The notes beneath the pieces are model-generated. The model made no database searches, was not told the DNA's origin, and saw only the letters and a program-made list of their open reading frames with translations. From contig SVDN01000001.1 in the NCBI GenBank assembly GCA_015057825.1, forward strand, positions 39,307-103,306: a stretch of DNA of 64,000 bases, written 5' to 3'. A program made the position numbers and the translations under genes. This document shows positions 54,608 through 62,999 of this stretch, one piece after another (position 1 is the stretch's first letter; each line of letters starts with the position of its first letter). This DNA is from Lachnospiraceae bacterium (lineage in GTDB: Bacteria > Bacillota > Clostridia > Lachnospirales > Lachnospiraceae).

Positions 54608-55726
54608 ATGAGTGATTTTGACAGCATCGACTACGAAAAAGAAGCCGAGCGCATGAGAAATGATCTACGTAAGAAAAGGAAAAAAAGGAAAAAGAAGCTG
54701 ACTCCGGGACAAAAAGTTGCCGGTGCTATAGGAAAATTCTTTATTGTACTTATTACTACAATTATTATTCTCTTCGTTTTCCTATTCGGAGTGCTTATGA
54801 CACTCTTCCACGGACCGAGTGAGTCCGCAAAGGTTATACTTACAAGTTCTCTTAATGAGACCAGTGCTTTAAAATGGGTACCGGGGCTTTTTTTAAGTGA
54901 CGAAGAGGTTCAATCCATACTTGAAAGCAATGCCATGAAAGAAATTGAAGACGGACAGGTTTCCGATACATCCTTAATCCATGTTGAAGAAGCCGATACA
55001 AGCGAAGAGGCAATCGAAATCATCGATATCACCGGCAGCACATACCGCGGTAAAATGATGATTATCAAAGACCCTTCAAAGGTATTTTTAGGCACATTGG
55101 ATGAATATTTCCAGGGTGACGGTAAGGTTGTTGCCGATTTTGCGGATGACTACAATGCAAAGGGCTATAATATCATCGGTGGTGTAAACGGCGGTGAATT
55201 TGTGGATGCAGGCTCATATTCCTACTCCGCTATGCCAATCGGTACAGTTATCAGTGAAGGAAGCGTTCGCTATGACGATTCGGCTCACAACGAAGTTATT
55301 ACAGGTTTCACATCCGATAACATCCTTGTTGTTGGTAATATGTCTACAGACGAAGCCGTAGCTATGGGACTTCGTGATTGTGTAAATACAAAATCGACCA
55401 CCGGTCCAGCGCTTGTTATAGACGGCGAGGCCATGACTGTACCCGATACATCGGTTTACGGCGGTGGTTATAACCCACGTACAGCAATCGGACAGCGTGC
55501 TGACGGTGCGGTTATCCTTGTTGCCATCGATGGTCGTCAGGCCGACAGCCTTGGTGCAACATTCAAAGATCTTGCTTACCTTATGTTAGAACACGGCGCA
55601 GTTAACGCAGCCGCAATGGATGGCGGTACATCAACACAGATGTACTACAACGGCGAAGTTATCAATGACCCGTATTCACCGACAGGACCTAGAAGATGTC
55701 CTACATGTTGGCTCGTAACACAGTAA
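54608..55726 (+). CDS. Membrane-anchored phosphodiester glycosidase-like protein
   Basis: About 372 residues. A very basic N-terminus (KKRKKRKKKLTPGQK) leads to one membrane helix (about 45-68). The outer domain matches the NAGPA/phosphodiester glycosidase family (PF09992): NGGEFVDAGSYSYSA, AIGQRADGAVILVAIDGRQ and AAMDGGTSTQMYY. Relatives trim sugar-phosphodiester bonds in glycopolymers, including exopolysaccharide and wall-acid metabolism. TTGGAGG precedes the ATG. The next gene starts 18 bases later, so they form an operon. Confidence 0.88.
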   Translation: MSDFDSIDYEKEAERMRNDLRKKRKKRKKKLTPGQKVAGAIGKFFIVLITTIIILFVFLFGVLMTLFHGPSESAKVILTSSLNETSALKWVPGLFLSDEEVQSILESNAMKEIEDGQVSDTSLIHVEEADTSEEAIEIIDITGSTYRGKMMIIKDPSKVFLGTLDEYFQGDGKVVADFADDYNAKGYNIIGGVNGGEFVDAGSYSYSAMPIGTVISEGSVRYDDSAHNEVITGFTSDNILVVGNMSTDEAVAMGLRDCVNTKSTTGPALVIDGEAMTVPDTSVYGGGYNPRTAIGQRADGAVILVAIDGRQADSLGATFKDLAYLMLEHGAVNAAAMDGGTSTQMYYNGEVINDPYSPTGPRRCPTCWLVTQ

Positions 55727-55744
55727 ATATAAGGAGAAGTTAAG

Positions 55745-56866
55745 ATGGCTAAGAAAAAGAAATCATTTTTTAGAAGACTTAGGCGAAAATTAAAACGTAC
55801 CACGCGTTTTAAAAGAGGCATGTTTATATATATATGTGTTGCCGCAATCGCTCTTATAGTATTTTTTATATTCTTCAACATTTTCATAGCGGCATACGAA
55901 AACGGTATGCCAAAACATACAATGGAAGCTTTGGTTAAGAAATATGAAAAAGGACAAATTGAAGATATAATCGAAGATTATGCTGCTTCAGCAAACAAGT
56001 TCGAATCACAGGATGCCCTCATAAGCGCTTATACAGCCCTTGTGGACGGTAAAGAAATCACTTATGTGGAAGACAGCGACTACAGAGAAGATACTCCGGT
56101 TTACGACCTTAAAGCCGGCGGAATCACCGTTTCAAAAGTAACCTTGAACTCCGACAAAAAAGGAGCCTTCGGTTTCAAAAAATGGGAAATCTCTGACATT
56201 AACATTTACGACTATATGTATTCATCAAAGACAATAACCATCAGTGCTCCGGAAGGTGCAAAAGTCATGGTTAACGGTATCGAAGTTGATGATTCTTACA
56301 TAACGGCAACGGGTGAGGTTCCTGCATTGCTTGCCAATGTTACAAGTTACCTTTCAAAAGTGCCTACAAACACAACTTACACAATACCGGGCTTCTTTGA
56401 AACACCGACTGTTACCGCAACGGATGCTTCCGGTGAAGAGCTTTCCGTAAATGCAAGCGGAAACAATTATTCTATCGGCAAAACAGCAAGCGCAGACTTT
56501 GTTGCTACTATGGATCCGTATATCACCGATATCATGGAACTTTACGGAAAGAAATACATCAACATCGGTGGAAGCATGATGGCTTACTTAATAGAAGGTG
56601 CTCCTTTCGAGCAAAACGTAACACTTTCCAATACTTATTGGTATCCTAGCGAATATATCAAAGATTACTCATTCTCCAACGAGTCTATTTCAAACTATGT
56701 AATCTACTCGGATGAATGCTTCTCTGTTGATATTTACTTCGATTTAACCGTAAACTTCTCAAATGCGGCTTACAAGACCCAGAACGAGAATGCGGATATG
56801 ACATGGGTATTCATTAAAGAAGGCGACAAATACAAACTTGCGGACTTTGCATACAAGTCTGAATAA
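55745..56866 (+). CDS. Uncharacterised single-pass membrane protein, 373 aa
   Basis: I do not recognise this protein by family. A highly basic start (KKKKSFFRRLRRKLKR) leads to one membrane helix (about 29-50). The outer part has two regions that resemble NTF2-like folds: about 55-155 (a short helix-rich opening then KKWEISDIN) and about 265-373 (TWVFIKEGDKYKLADFAY). Between them lies a PEGA-like segment (ISAPEGAKVMVNGIEVDDSY). It follows the phosphodiester glycosidase gene and shares its membrane topology, so a joint surface-glycopolymer role is likely by context. Confidence 0.75.
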   Translation: MAKKKKSFFRRLRRKLKRTTRFKRGMFIYICVAAIALIVFFIFFNIFIAAYENGMPKHTMEALVKKYEKGQIEDIIEDYAASANKFESQDALISAYTALVDGKEITYVEDSDYREDTPVYDLKAGGITVSKVTLNSDKKGAFGFKKWEISDINIYDYMYSSKTITISAPEGAKVMVNGIEVDDSYITATGEVPALLANVTSYLSKVPTNTTYTIPGFFETPTVTATDASGEELSVNASGNNYSIGKTASADFVATMDPYITDIMELYGKKYINIGGSMMAYLIEGAPFEQNVTLSNTYWYPSEYIKDYSFSNESISNYVIYSDECFSVDIYFDLTVNFSNAAYKTQNENADMTWVFIKEGDKYKLADFAYKSE

Positions 56867-56885
56867 TCGCCGCAAAGCAAACAAA

Positions 56886-56940
56886 AAAGGCAATGTAGCT
56901 TGGTTAAGAGCCAAAATGCATTGCCTTTATTTTATAGTTT
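56886..56940. terminator. Bidirectional intrinsic terminator
   Basis: AAAGGCAATG (56886-56895) pairs with CATTGCCTTT (56929-56938). An inner TTGG/CCAA stem extends it. It separates the plus-strand membrane operon from the minus-strand degV gene. Confidence 0.85.
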
Positions 56941-56945
56941 AAATC

Positions 56946-57785
56946 TTAAACAGCTACCACAACACCGCCATTGTTGGCATATAATGTGGCTACTCCCGCT
57001 GTTTCGAGTATCATGACTTTTTTAAATTTGAATCTTTCTTCCAATTTTTTCTTTATAAATTCCGCGCGTTCTCTGCAATTGCAATGGGAAATAGCGAGTA
57101 CTTTGTTTTCCGCATCCTTTATGTTTTCCGCAATTATATTGCACATAGACTCGATTGCTTTTTTAATGCCTCTCTCCTGCTTAAGCTTAATAATCTCGCC
57201 TTTTTTAGAACCCATAATAGGCTTAACATGAAGGGCATTGGCAATAAAAGCCTGAAGATTTGTAAGTCGTCCGTTCTTCTTTAAAGACTCAAGGGTTTCA
57301 AGAACAAAATATGTTTTTGAGCCTTCTTTAAACTTTTCAACCAATTTAACCGTCGTGTCAAAATCAAAGCCTTTTCCCACGCATTCAAGAATTTTTTCAA
57401 CTATTATCGCTTCACCTGATGATGCGGATTCCGAATCAAAGACGTGAACTTTGTTATCTCCGCCGTCTTCTTTGTAAAGATTAACTCCCAGCAGCGCACT
57501 GTTGTAAGAACCGGAAAGCTTAGATGATAATGTAACAATATAAACATCCGTATCCTTTCCTTCGCAAGCGGAAGCATAAGCCCCCGGAGAAGGAGATGCA
57601 GATTTTGGGCAATTTGGACTCTTAGCTACTTTATCTATAAAATCAGCTTGGTCAAAACTTTCATCATCAACTATTTCCATATCGTCTATCATAAGTGTAA
57701 GGGGTATAAACTCAATATGATCGTTGTTTCTGTACTCTTTTGGAAGGTCGCAGCAACTGTCTACTACTATTTTGTAATTTCTCAT
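56946..57785 (-). CDS. DegV family fatty-acid-binding protein
   Basis: About 279 residues. DegV proteins bind a fatty acid between two domains; in some species they supply it to fatty acid kinase. YKIVVDSCCDLPKEY opens the chain, with CPKSASPSPGAY, VYIVTLSSKLSGSYNSA and a C-terminal VLAISHCNCRERAEFI block. The ATG at 57785 is preferred because AAGGAG is nine bases ahead; the ATG three codons earlier would touch that site. It is monocistronic. A 388-base gene-free stretch lies upstream. Confidence 0.93.
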   Translation of the reverse strand: MRNYKIVVDSCCDLPKEYRNNDHIEFIPLTLMIDDMEIVDDESFDQADFIDKVAKSPNCPKSASPSPGAYASACEGKDTDVYIVTLSSKLSGSYNSALLGVNLYKEDGGDNKVHVFDSESASSGEAIIVEKILECVGKGFDFDTTVKLVEKFKEGSKTYFVLETLESLKKNGRLTNLQAFIANALHVKPIMGSKKGEIIKLKQERGIKKAIESMCNIIAENIKDAENKVLAISHCNCRERAEFIKKKLEERFKFKKVMILETAGVATLYANNGGVVVAV

Positions 57786-58173
57786 ATTATCCATCTCCTT
57801 TATTGTCTAAAAAAATCTGTTTACATATTTCTTAATAATCACTGTTTATCAGCTTTTAACCGATTTATTAACCTGTCCTTTCACAGATTAAACATAGTTT
57901 TTACACTTAATTTTCACATTTGTGGTTTTGATTATTATCTCATGTAGTTTTTAATACTACATCATACTATCACTTAAAACTACATTTGTAAATCATTATT
58001 ATAAAACTTTCATTTATTTTTCACATTTAAAGGCTCATATACTATTTTTCTCAAGCTTTTTTATTTCGCATCTTTAGATTTTTTAAGCGTCAGCCGATAT
58101 AATATATACCGGTTGTAATCATCCTTTCTTCTGTATGCAGTGCTTGCAATAACGGGGAAAGGACGGGGTAATT
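57786..58173. promoter_or_regulatory. AT-rich divergent region with inverted repeats and a SigD-like promoter
   Basis: A gene-free gap of 388 bases. ATGTAGT and ACTACAT (57942-57962) form an inverted repeat, and TTAAAACTACAT follows at about 57974-57985 as a third copy in the inverted sense. A candidate flagellar-sigma promoter, GCCGATAT at 58093-58100 with TTAGATTT 19 bases before it (58074-58081), points at the gene at 58174. The ribosome site GGACGGGG follows. Confidence 0.45.
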
Positions 58174-59172
58174 ATGATTATTACTTCAAGCAACATTGGT
58201 ATGCAAAGTTTCAGAAACCATAATGAATCTTTCGGCATTTCAAAACAAACAAGCTCTGCTTTTGTTTCAACGCGCAACAATGTTTTATCGCTGTTTCAGG
58301 CAATGAAGACTAAAGAGACTTCCGAATCCGGCACTGACAATGATAAAAACAAGACTAACGCAAAAGACTACAAGGAGATTCAAAACGACTTGATACAAAG
58401 AATCTTAGGATTCATAGAAAGTATCAAAAGCGGCTCGTATCCCTTTAGTTCGCCTTTCAGTTCTTATCCTTCAATCGGTGGGGGCGGGACTTCTATGGCT
58501 TTTGTTAAGACCACGGTGATATCGAGTTTTTACTCTGAGGAAGAAGTAACCGCATTCAAGTCCGAAGGCAGTGTTACAACATCTGACGGAAGGCAAATTG
58601 AGCTTAACGTAACACTGGAAATGAGCAGAAGTTTTTGTGAGAAATTTACGGAAATTTCCTGTGAGGAAGTCCTCTACACGGATCCTTTGGTAATCAATAT
58701 CGATAAAGGCTATACAAGTCTCAGAGATATGACATTCTATTTCGATATCGATTGTGACGGTGTGGAAGATGAAATATCTGCGTTAGACTACGGCAGCGGA
58801 TTTTTAGCTCTTGATAAGAACAATGACGGAAAGATTAATGACGGTTCCGAACTTTTCGGCACTAAAAGCGGTGACGGTTTTAAAGATCTTTCGGCTTACG
58901 ACACTGATGCCAACGGCTGGATAGACGAAGCCGATGATATCTTTAAACTGTTAAAAATCTGGACAAAGGATGAAGATGGTAACGACAAGCTTGTGGACCT
59001 TAAGGAAGCGGGCGTCGGCGCAATACATCTCGGGCGTGCCTTAACAGAATTTTCGCTTAACAATGCCCTAACCAATCAATCTAATGCCCTAATTAAAAGC
59101 ACAGGTCTCTTCCTTATGGAAGACGGCCGATCCGGCACAATCCAACAGGTTGACTTTGCCAAACACATGTAA
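58174..59172 (+). CDS. Calcium-binding-repeat (EF-hand-like) protein of unknown function
   Basis: A 332-residue acidic protein with no signal peptide. The N-terminal third is Ser/Thr-rich and low in hydrophobicity. The C-terminal part (about 170-330) begins DPLVINIDKGYTS and contains calcium-loop motifs: DIDCDGVEDE, DKNNDGKINDGSELFG and DTDANGWIDEADDIF. Proteins with this ending recur in many bacteria, in my recollection often without a signal peptide, but their function is not known to me. A SigD-like promoter ahead of it suggests a link to motility. A strong terminator closes the unit. Confidence 0.75.
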   Translation: MIITSSNIGMQSFRNHNESFGISKQTSSAFVSTRNNVLSLFQAMKTKETSESGTDNDKNKTNAKDYKEIQNDLIQRILGFIESIKSGSYPFSSPFSSYPSIGGGGTSMAFVKTTVISSFYSEEEVTAFKSEGSVTTSDGRQIELNVTLEMSRSFCEKFTEISCEEVLYTDPLVINIDKGYTSLRDMTFYFDIDCDGVEDEISALDYGSGFLALDKNNDGKINDGSELFGTKSGDGFKDLSAYDTDANGWIDEADDIFKLLKIWTKDEDGNDKLVDLKEAGVGAIHLGRALTEFSLNNALTNQSNALIKSTGLFLMEDGRSGTIQQVDFAKHM

Positions 59173-59190
59173 TACAACTGTTAAACATAG

Positions 59191-59220
59191 AAAGGAACTT
59201 CCCGGCGGGAAGTTCCTTTT
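59191..59220. terminator. Bidirectional intrinsic terminator
   Basis: AAAGGAACTTCCC, loop GGC and GGGAAGTTCCTTTT form a 12-bp or longer perfect stem between two convergent genes. Confidence 0.92.
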
Positions 59221-59227
59221 CGTTTAA

Positions 59228-60910
59228 TTAAAGCTTTGCTCTGCTTATTTTTATTTTATCTTTATCTCCTGTACTTTCGTAATACCCTATTTTTTCTTCG
59301 TACATTCTTGCATCGGCTTCTTTCACAGCCATTTCAAAGTCCGAATAAAGGCTCTTGTCATACCTGACCGTTCCGAAAGAAAAGCTGATGCTTTCATCCT
59401 CGTAAAAAGGCTTTTTGGCTGCTTTTGCCCGCATCTTTTCGAGGCGATCCACAATACTCTGCCCGTCAGCCGTTTCAATAAACATCAGAAATTCGTCACC
59501 GCCCACACGATAAACATTATCGCAATCATCAAAATCCTCTTTAAGATAATATGCCATTGTTTTAATAAGCATATCCCCGGCAAGATGACCGTAATTATCG
59601 TTTATCTTCTTAAGCCCGTTAACATCCAATGCAACCACAATCAATGTCTTGTCTTCCAAGCTATCTGCATGTTGTTTTATTCTATCCACGTCTTTTTCGT
59701 AAGCATTGCGATTTTTAAGACCCGTCAGCATATCAAGATAAGCAAGTTCTTCATAAACCGTTGCCGCAGCTTGCTTTGCATAAGCCAAACGAAGATTTCC
59801 AAGATTTGCAAGAGTTTGAACAATAAGTATATATATTGTTCCCGCAAGCACAAAAGCCGGATATCTGTTGCCTTGATGCAAGAAGTTGATAATAAGGCTT
59901 ACTCCCCAAAGTAAACATAAAGGAACGAATGATAATCTAAGACCCAGCTTGTCTTTTTTTGCTATGCCTATTCCCGATATTACCACTGCCAGAATTACCA
60001 GTAGTGATATTATGTAAACCATGTGCGTTACCGGCAACAATTGCCTGAAACTGATGCTTGATACGCTTGTAACTATAACCTGTATCACAATATTTAAAAT
60101 ATTGAGAGCCAAAGCCATATTAAGTATCTTTGATACTTCTTCGTTTACATAGGATTTAACGATCATCAAATGAGGGAATATCATAATAAACGACATGCCC
60201 ATCTCCAAAATATACAGGGAGGAAGTGTTTCTTGCCATTATACTGATCATACTCATTTGCGAGGTTATATATATGCCGGATTGTATGGCTATTATACCAA
60301 TAAATAGGAGTATGCTTCTGTTAGTGGATGTTTTTCTTAGTGTTAAATAATAAATGATGTAAAGAACGCCCATCATGGTAATTACAACCACGAATATAAA
60401 CATCGGCATGTCAGCCTGCGAAAGCACCTGTGTCATGGAATCTTTCCAGCAAAGAACCGGCTCTTTAATATCATAGCCTTTTAAATCAAGATGCGGATAA
60501 GTAACCAATGTTATTTCTTTGCCCTGCCAATTATCCGGAAGGTCCACAAACAAAAATCTTTCGCTGTTGGCCTCTTGGAAATATTTCTGATCCGTTATTT
60601 CATCGGAATATATAACTTTCCCGTCTATCAAAAGCTCTATTTCGGAATAATAAGCTATTAAGTACAAGTGAGTGTAATCTCTGGTATCTTTCGGCAATGT
60701 TGTTTTATAAATCGATTGCTTAACGGTCCTTCCGTTTACGGACACTTCTTCGCTTTCCGAAAGGGTTTCCCAACCTTCGACAGTATAACTTATGTCTTTG
60801 GGTACTTTATTGACTTTATAAAAAACGAAAAAAAGAATCGCTGAAAAACACACAATGAAGGCCATTGTAAATATAGCGATTTTATTGATAAACTTATTAA
60901 ATAATCTCAT
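59228..60910 (-). CDS. 7TM-sensor diguanylate cyclase (GGDEF)
   Basis: About 560 residues. One N-terminal helix (about 12-32) and an extracytoplasmic sensor domain (35-165) precede a seven-helix DISM-like block (about 175-375). The GGDEF domain (about 390-555) has YLDMLTGLKNRNAYE, NDNYGHLAGD and YRVGGDEFLMF, so cyclic-di-GMP synthesis from two GTP is expected. The inhibitory RxxD site five residues before GGDEF is absent (FDDCDNVY). The ATG at 60910 follows CGGGG by 8 bases; a TTG eleven codons earlier has no ribosome site. The design mirrors that of the LytS-type kinase at 26410. Confidence 0.9.
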   Translation of the reverse strand: MRLFNKFINKIAIFTMAFIVCFSAILFFVFYKVNKVPKDISYTVEGWETLSESEEVSVNGRTVKQSIYKTTLPKDTRDYTHLYLIAYYSEIELLIDGKVIYSDEITDQKYFQEANSERFLFVDLPDNWQGKEITLVTYPHLDLKGYDIKEPVLCWKDSMTQVLSQADMPMFIFVVVITMMGVLYIIYYLTLRKTSTNRSILLFIGIIAIQSGIYITSQMSMISIMARNTSSLYILEMGMSFIMIFPHLMIVKSYVNEEVSKILNMALALNILNIVIQVIVTSVSSISFRQLLPVTHMVYIISLLVILAVVISGIGIAKKDKLGLRLSFVPLCLLWGVSLIINFLHQGNRYPAFVLAGTIYILIVQTLANLGNLRLAYAKQAAATVYEELAYLDMLTGLKNRNAYEKDVDRIKQHADSLEDKTLIVVALDVNGLKKINDNYGHLAGDMLIKTMAYYLKEDFDDCDNVYRVGGDEFLMFIETADGQSIVDRLEKMRAKAAKKPFYEDESISFSFGTVRYDKSLYSDFEMAVKEADARMYEEKIGYYESTGDKDKIKISRAKL

Positions 60911-61002
60911 ACTTATACCCCGAAAAGACCCCGATATTTCCAATTAAACGAAACGTTTTTCTTATGTTTATATTATAAAACAAAATACACGATTTTTAAA
61001 GA

Positions 61003-61049
61003 CAAAAAATCGGCCGAACTTTAATTTTGCCTTTTAAAGTTCAGCCGAT
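61003..61049 (-). terminator. Intrinsic terminator of butyrate kinase
   Basis: ATCGGCCGAACTTTAA (61009-61024) pairs with TTAAAGTTCAGCCGAT (61034-61049), with a TTTTTTGTC run on the minus strand. Confidence 0.92.
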
Positions 61050-61093
61050 CGGTAAGCAATGAATTATAAATAATTGTTTATGAAAAACAGTTA

Positions 61094-62200
61094 TTATTTA
61101 ACAAAGTCAAATCCCTGAAATGCCGGTTTTCCGGAGTACTTCTTAACTTTTTCTTCGCCTGAAAGTACACGGATTGCGCCGGCTGCCATAGCTTCCATTT
61201 CGAATTCGCCCGGATATGCGAAAACTTCTGCGATAGCTCCGCAACGTTCTTTGATTGTTGCAACCATTTCTTTGTTGTGAACCATACCACCGCCAAGTAA
61301 GATACCATCAACTTTGCAGTCAAGTACAGGAGCCATAGCACCGATTGCTTTACAAATCTGGTAAACCATTGTATCCCAAACCATCTGAGCGTATTTATCA
61401 CCATCAGCAGCGCGTTTTGTAACTTCCAAAGCATCGCTTGTTCCCAAATGATTTACCAAACCACCGGTTCTTGTGCAAACGGATTTAACATCTTTAAGGT
61501 CTTTGTCTGCAACATATCTGAGTAATTCAGCTACAGGAACGGAACCGCTTCTTGTAGGAGCCATCGGTCCTTCACCGCCAACGATGTCGAAACCGTCAAC
61601 CATACGTCCCTGTCTGTGAGCCGAGATTGAGATACCACCACCGATGTGGCAAACAATATAGTTTTTCTCTTCGTATTTTTCACCATGTGAATGAGCATGA
61701 CGAATAGCTGTTTCTTTTAAGTTAAGTGAATGTAAGTGGCATTTTCTGTAAACGCCTTTAAGACCTGTCATACGAGCAAGATCCCAGTATTCATCAACAT
61801 CAGGTGGGTTTACTACAAATGCAGGGCAGTTGTACTCAGCAGCAAATTCTCTTGCAAGCTGAGGTCCAAGCTGAGCAGGATGCTGTACACCGTTTTCACC
61901 GTTTTTAGCATGTTCGAAAATAAGATCGTCAACTTCGTATGTGCCGCCTTCCATCGAGAAAAGTCCGCCGCCGCGTCCAACGCAAGCGCTGATACCATCT
62001 AAAGAAATGTTGTTTTCTTTAAGAAGGTTGATGATTGTTTCTTTACGGTATGGAAGCTGAGCCGAAATACCGTCGAACTCATCTAATTTTGATGCCTCAT
62101 GAGCCACATTCTTTGAAAAAAGAACTTCTTCATTTTGGATGAGGGCAATCTTTGTGGATGTTGAGCCCGGGTTAATTGCAAAAATCTTGTAATCTGCCAT
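61094..62200 (-). CDS. buk: Butyrate kinase
   Basis: A 368-residue acetokinase-family enzyme that makes ATP and butyrate from butyryl phosphate. FAINPGSTSTKIAL, GRGGGLFSMEGGTYEVDD, NPPDVDEYWDLARMTG, HIGGGISISAH and GGEGPMAPTRSG are typical of Buk and differ from AckA. It is monocistronic, with AAGGAG before the ATG. A TetR gene is divergent from it across 138 bases. Because the classical partner phosphotransbutyrylase is missing here and a phosphotransacetylase-like gene lies nearby, the acyl donor enzyme is uncertain; some Buk act on branched acids. Confidence 0.95.
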   Translation of the reverse strand: MADYKIFAINPGSTSTKIALIQNEEVLFSKNVAHEASKLDEFDGISAQLPYRKETIINLLKENNISLDGISACVGRGGGLFSMEGGTYEVDDLIFEHAKNGENGVQHPAQLGPQLAREFAAEYNCPAFVVNPPDVDEYWDLARMTGLKGVYRKCHLHSLNLKETAIRHAHSHGEKYEEKNYIVCHIGGGISISAHRQGRMVDGFDIVGGEGPMAPTRSGSVPVAELLRYVADKDLKDVKSVCTRTGGLVNHLGTSDALEVTKRAADGDKYAQMVWDTMVYQICKAIGAMAPVLDCKVDGILLGGGMVHNKEMVATIKERCGAIAEVFAYPGEFEMEAMAAGAIRVLSGEEKVKKYSGKPAFQGFDFVK

Positions 62201-62227
62201 TTTAAAATCTCCTTGTATTTAAAATAT

Positions 62228-62268
62228 TTTTGTTTCAACTTTTTTGAAAATAAATACTGTGATATAAT
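62228..62268. promoter_or_regulatory. tetR promoter and likely TetR operator, buk-tetR divergent region
   Basis: TATAAT at 62263-62268 with an upstream TGA gives an extended -10 for tetR. Directly before it lies an imperfect inverted repeat centred on TTTCAA-cttttt-TTGAAA (about 62233-62250), a plausible site for the TetR protein controlling itself and buk. Confidence 0.45.
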
Positions 62269-62338
62269 TTTAACGAAATTGGTTTTTAAAGTAAGTATGC
62301 AAATGCACAATATTTAAAATCATATCAAAGGATTTATC

Positions 62339-62932
62339 ATGAAAAACACTAAAGATGAAATCAAAAATCAGCTTATTAAAATGTTAAAAAACAACCATAT
62401 AACAAAGGTAAAAGTAAAAGACATTACCGATGCTCTTCATATCGGAAGAAGCACTTTCTACCTTTATTTTGATTCGGTTTATTCCGTGTTACAGGAAATC
62501 GAGGATGAATACTTTGCAAATTTAAAAGAGGTTTCATCCAAATTTTGGGACTACAAAATCGACCCTATATATTGCGAAATCCCTCATCCGCTTCTTTACA
62601 ACAGTTTTAGTTATATGCACAACAACCGCGAAATTTCCAACGTTTTGTGGGGACCTTACGGCGATCCCGTTTTTCAGATCGGTTGCAAACGTATGTTAAA
62701 AGAAGCTTTCTTTCCAAAGAACAAGGCTGTGGAGCTTTTCCCTTATGATACGGAATTGCACACGAATTTCATAATAGGCGGACATATGGAAATACTTAAC
62801 CTTTGGCTTAAAAACGATCACGGCGTCAGCGCCGAAGATTTTGCCTGCGGCATGTATTTTACAATGTTTACGGAAGTACTTCACAGAATGTATCCCGATT
62901 ATGATTTCAGCAAATATTACAGAAAAAGATGA
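62339..62932 (+). CDS. TetR-family transcriptional regulator
   Basis: A 197-residue regulator. The N-terminal helix-turn-helix reads VKVKDITDALHIGRSTFYLYFDS (about residues 22-45), and the rest is the ligand-binding helical domain with many aromatic residues. It is divergent from buk and convergent with the phosphotransacylase gene, so it probably represses one or both in response to an acyl-CoA or fatty acid (inference). A terminator follows at 62974. Confidence 0.87.
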   Translation: MKNTKDEIKNQLIKMLKNNHITKVKVKDITDALHIGRSTFYLYFDSVYSVLQEIEDEYFANLKEVSSKFWDYKIDPIYCEIPHPLLYNSFSYMHNNREISNVLWGPYGDPVFQIGCKRMLKEAFFPKNKAVELFPYDTELHTNFIIGGHMEILNLWLKNDHGVSAEDFACGMYFTMFTEVLHRMYPDYDFSKYYRKR

Positions 62933-62973
62933 ACGCCGAAGCTTATGCCTCGGCATTCGCTCCTTTCCGCAAG

Positions 62974-62999
62974 AGACTGCCAAGGCAGTCTTTATTTTT
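62974..62999 (+). terminator. Intrinsic terminator of the TetR gene
   Basis: AGACTGC (62974-62980), loop CAAG and GCAGTCT (62985-62991) are followed by TTATTTTTT. It overlaps the end of the convergent phosphotransacylase gene. Confidence 0.78.
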
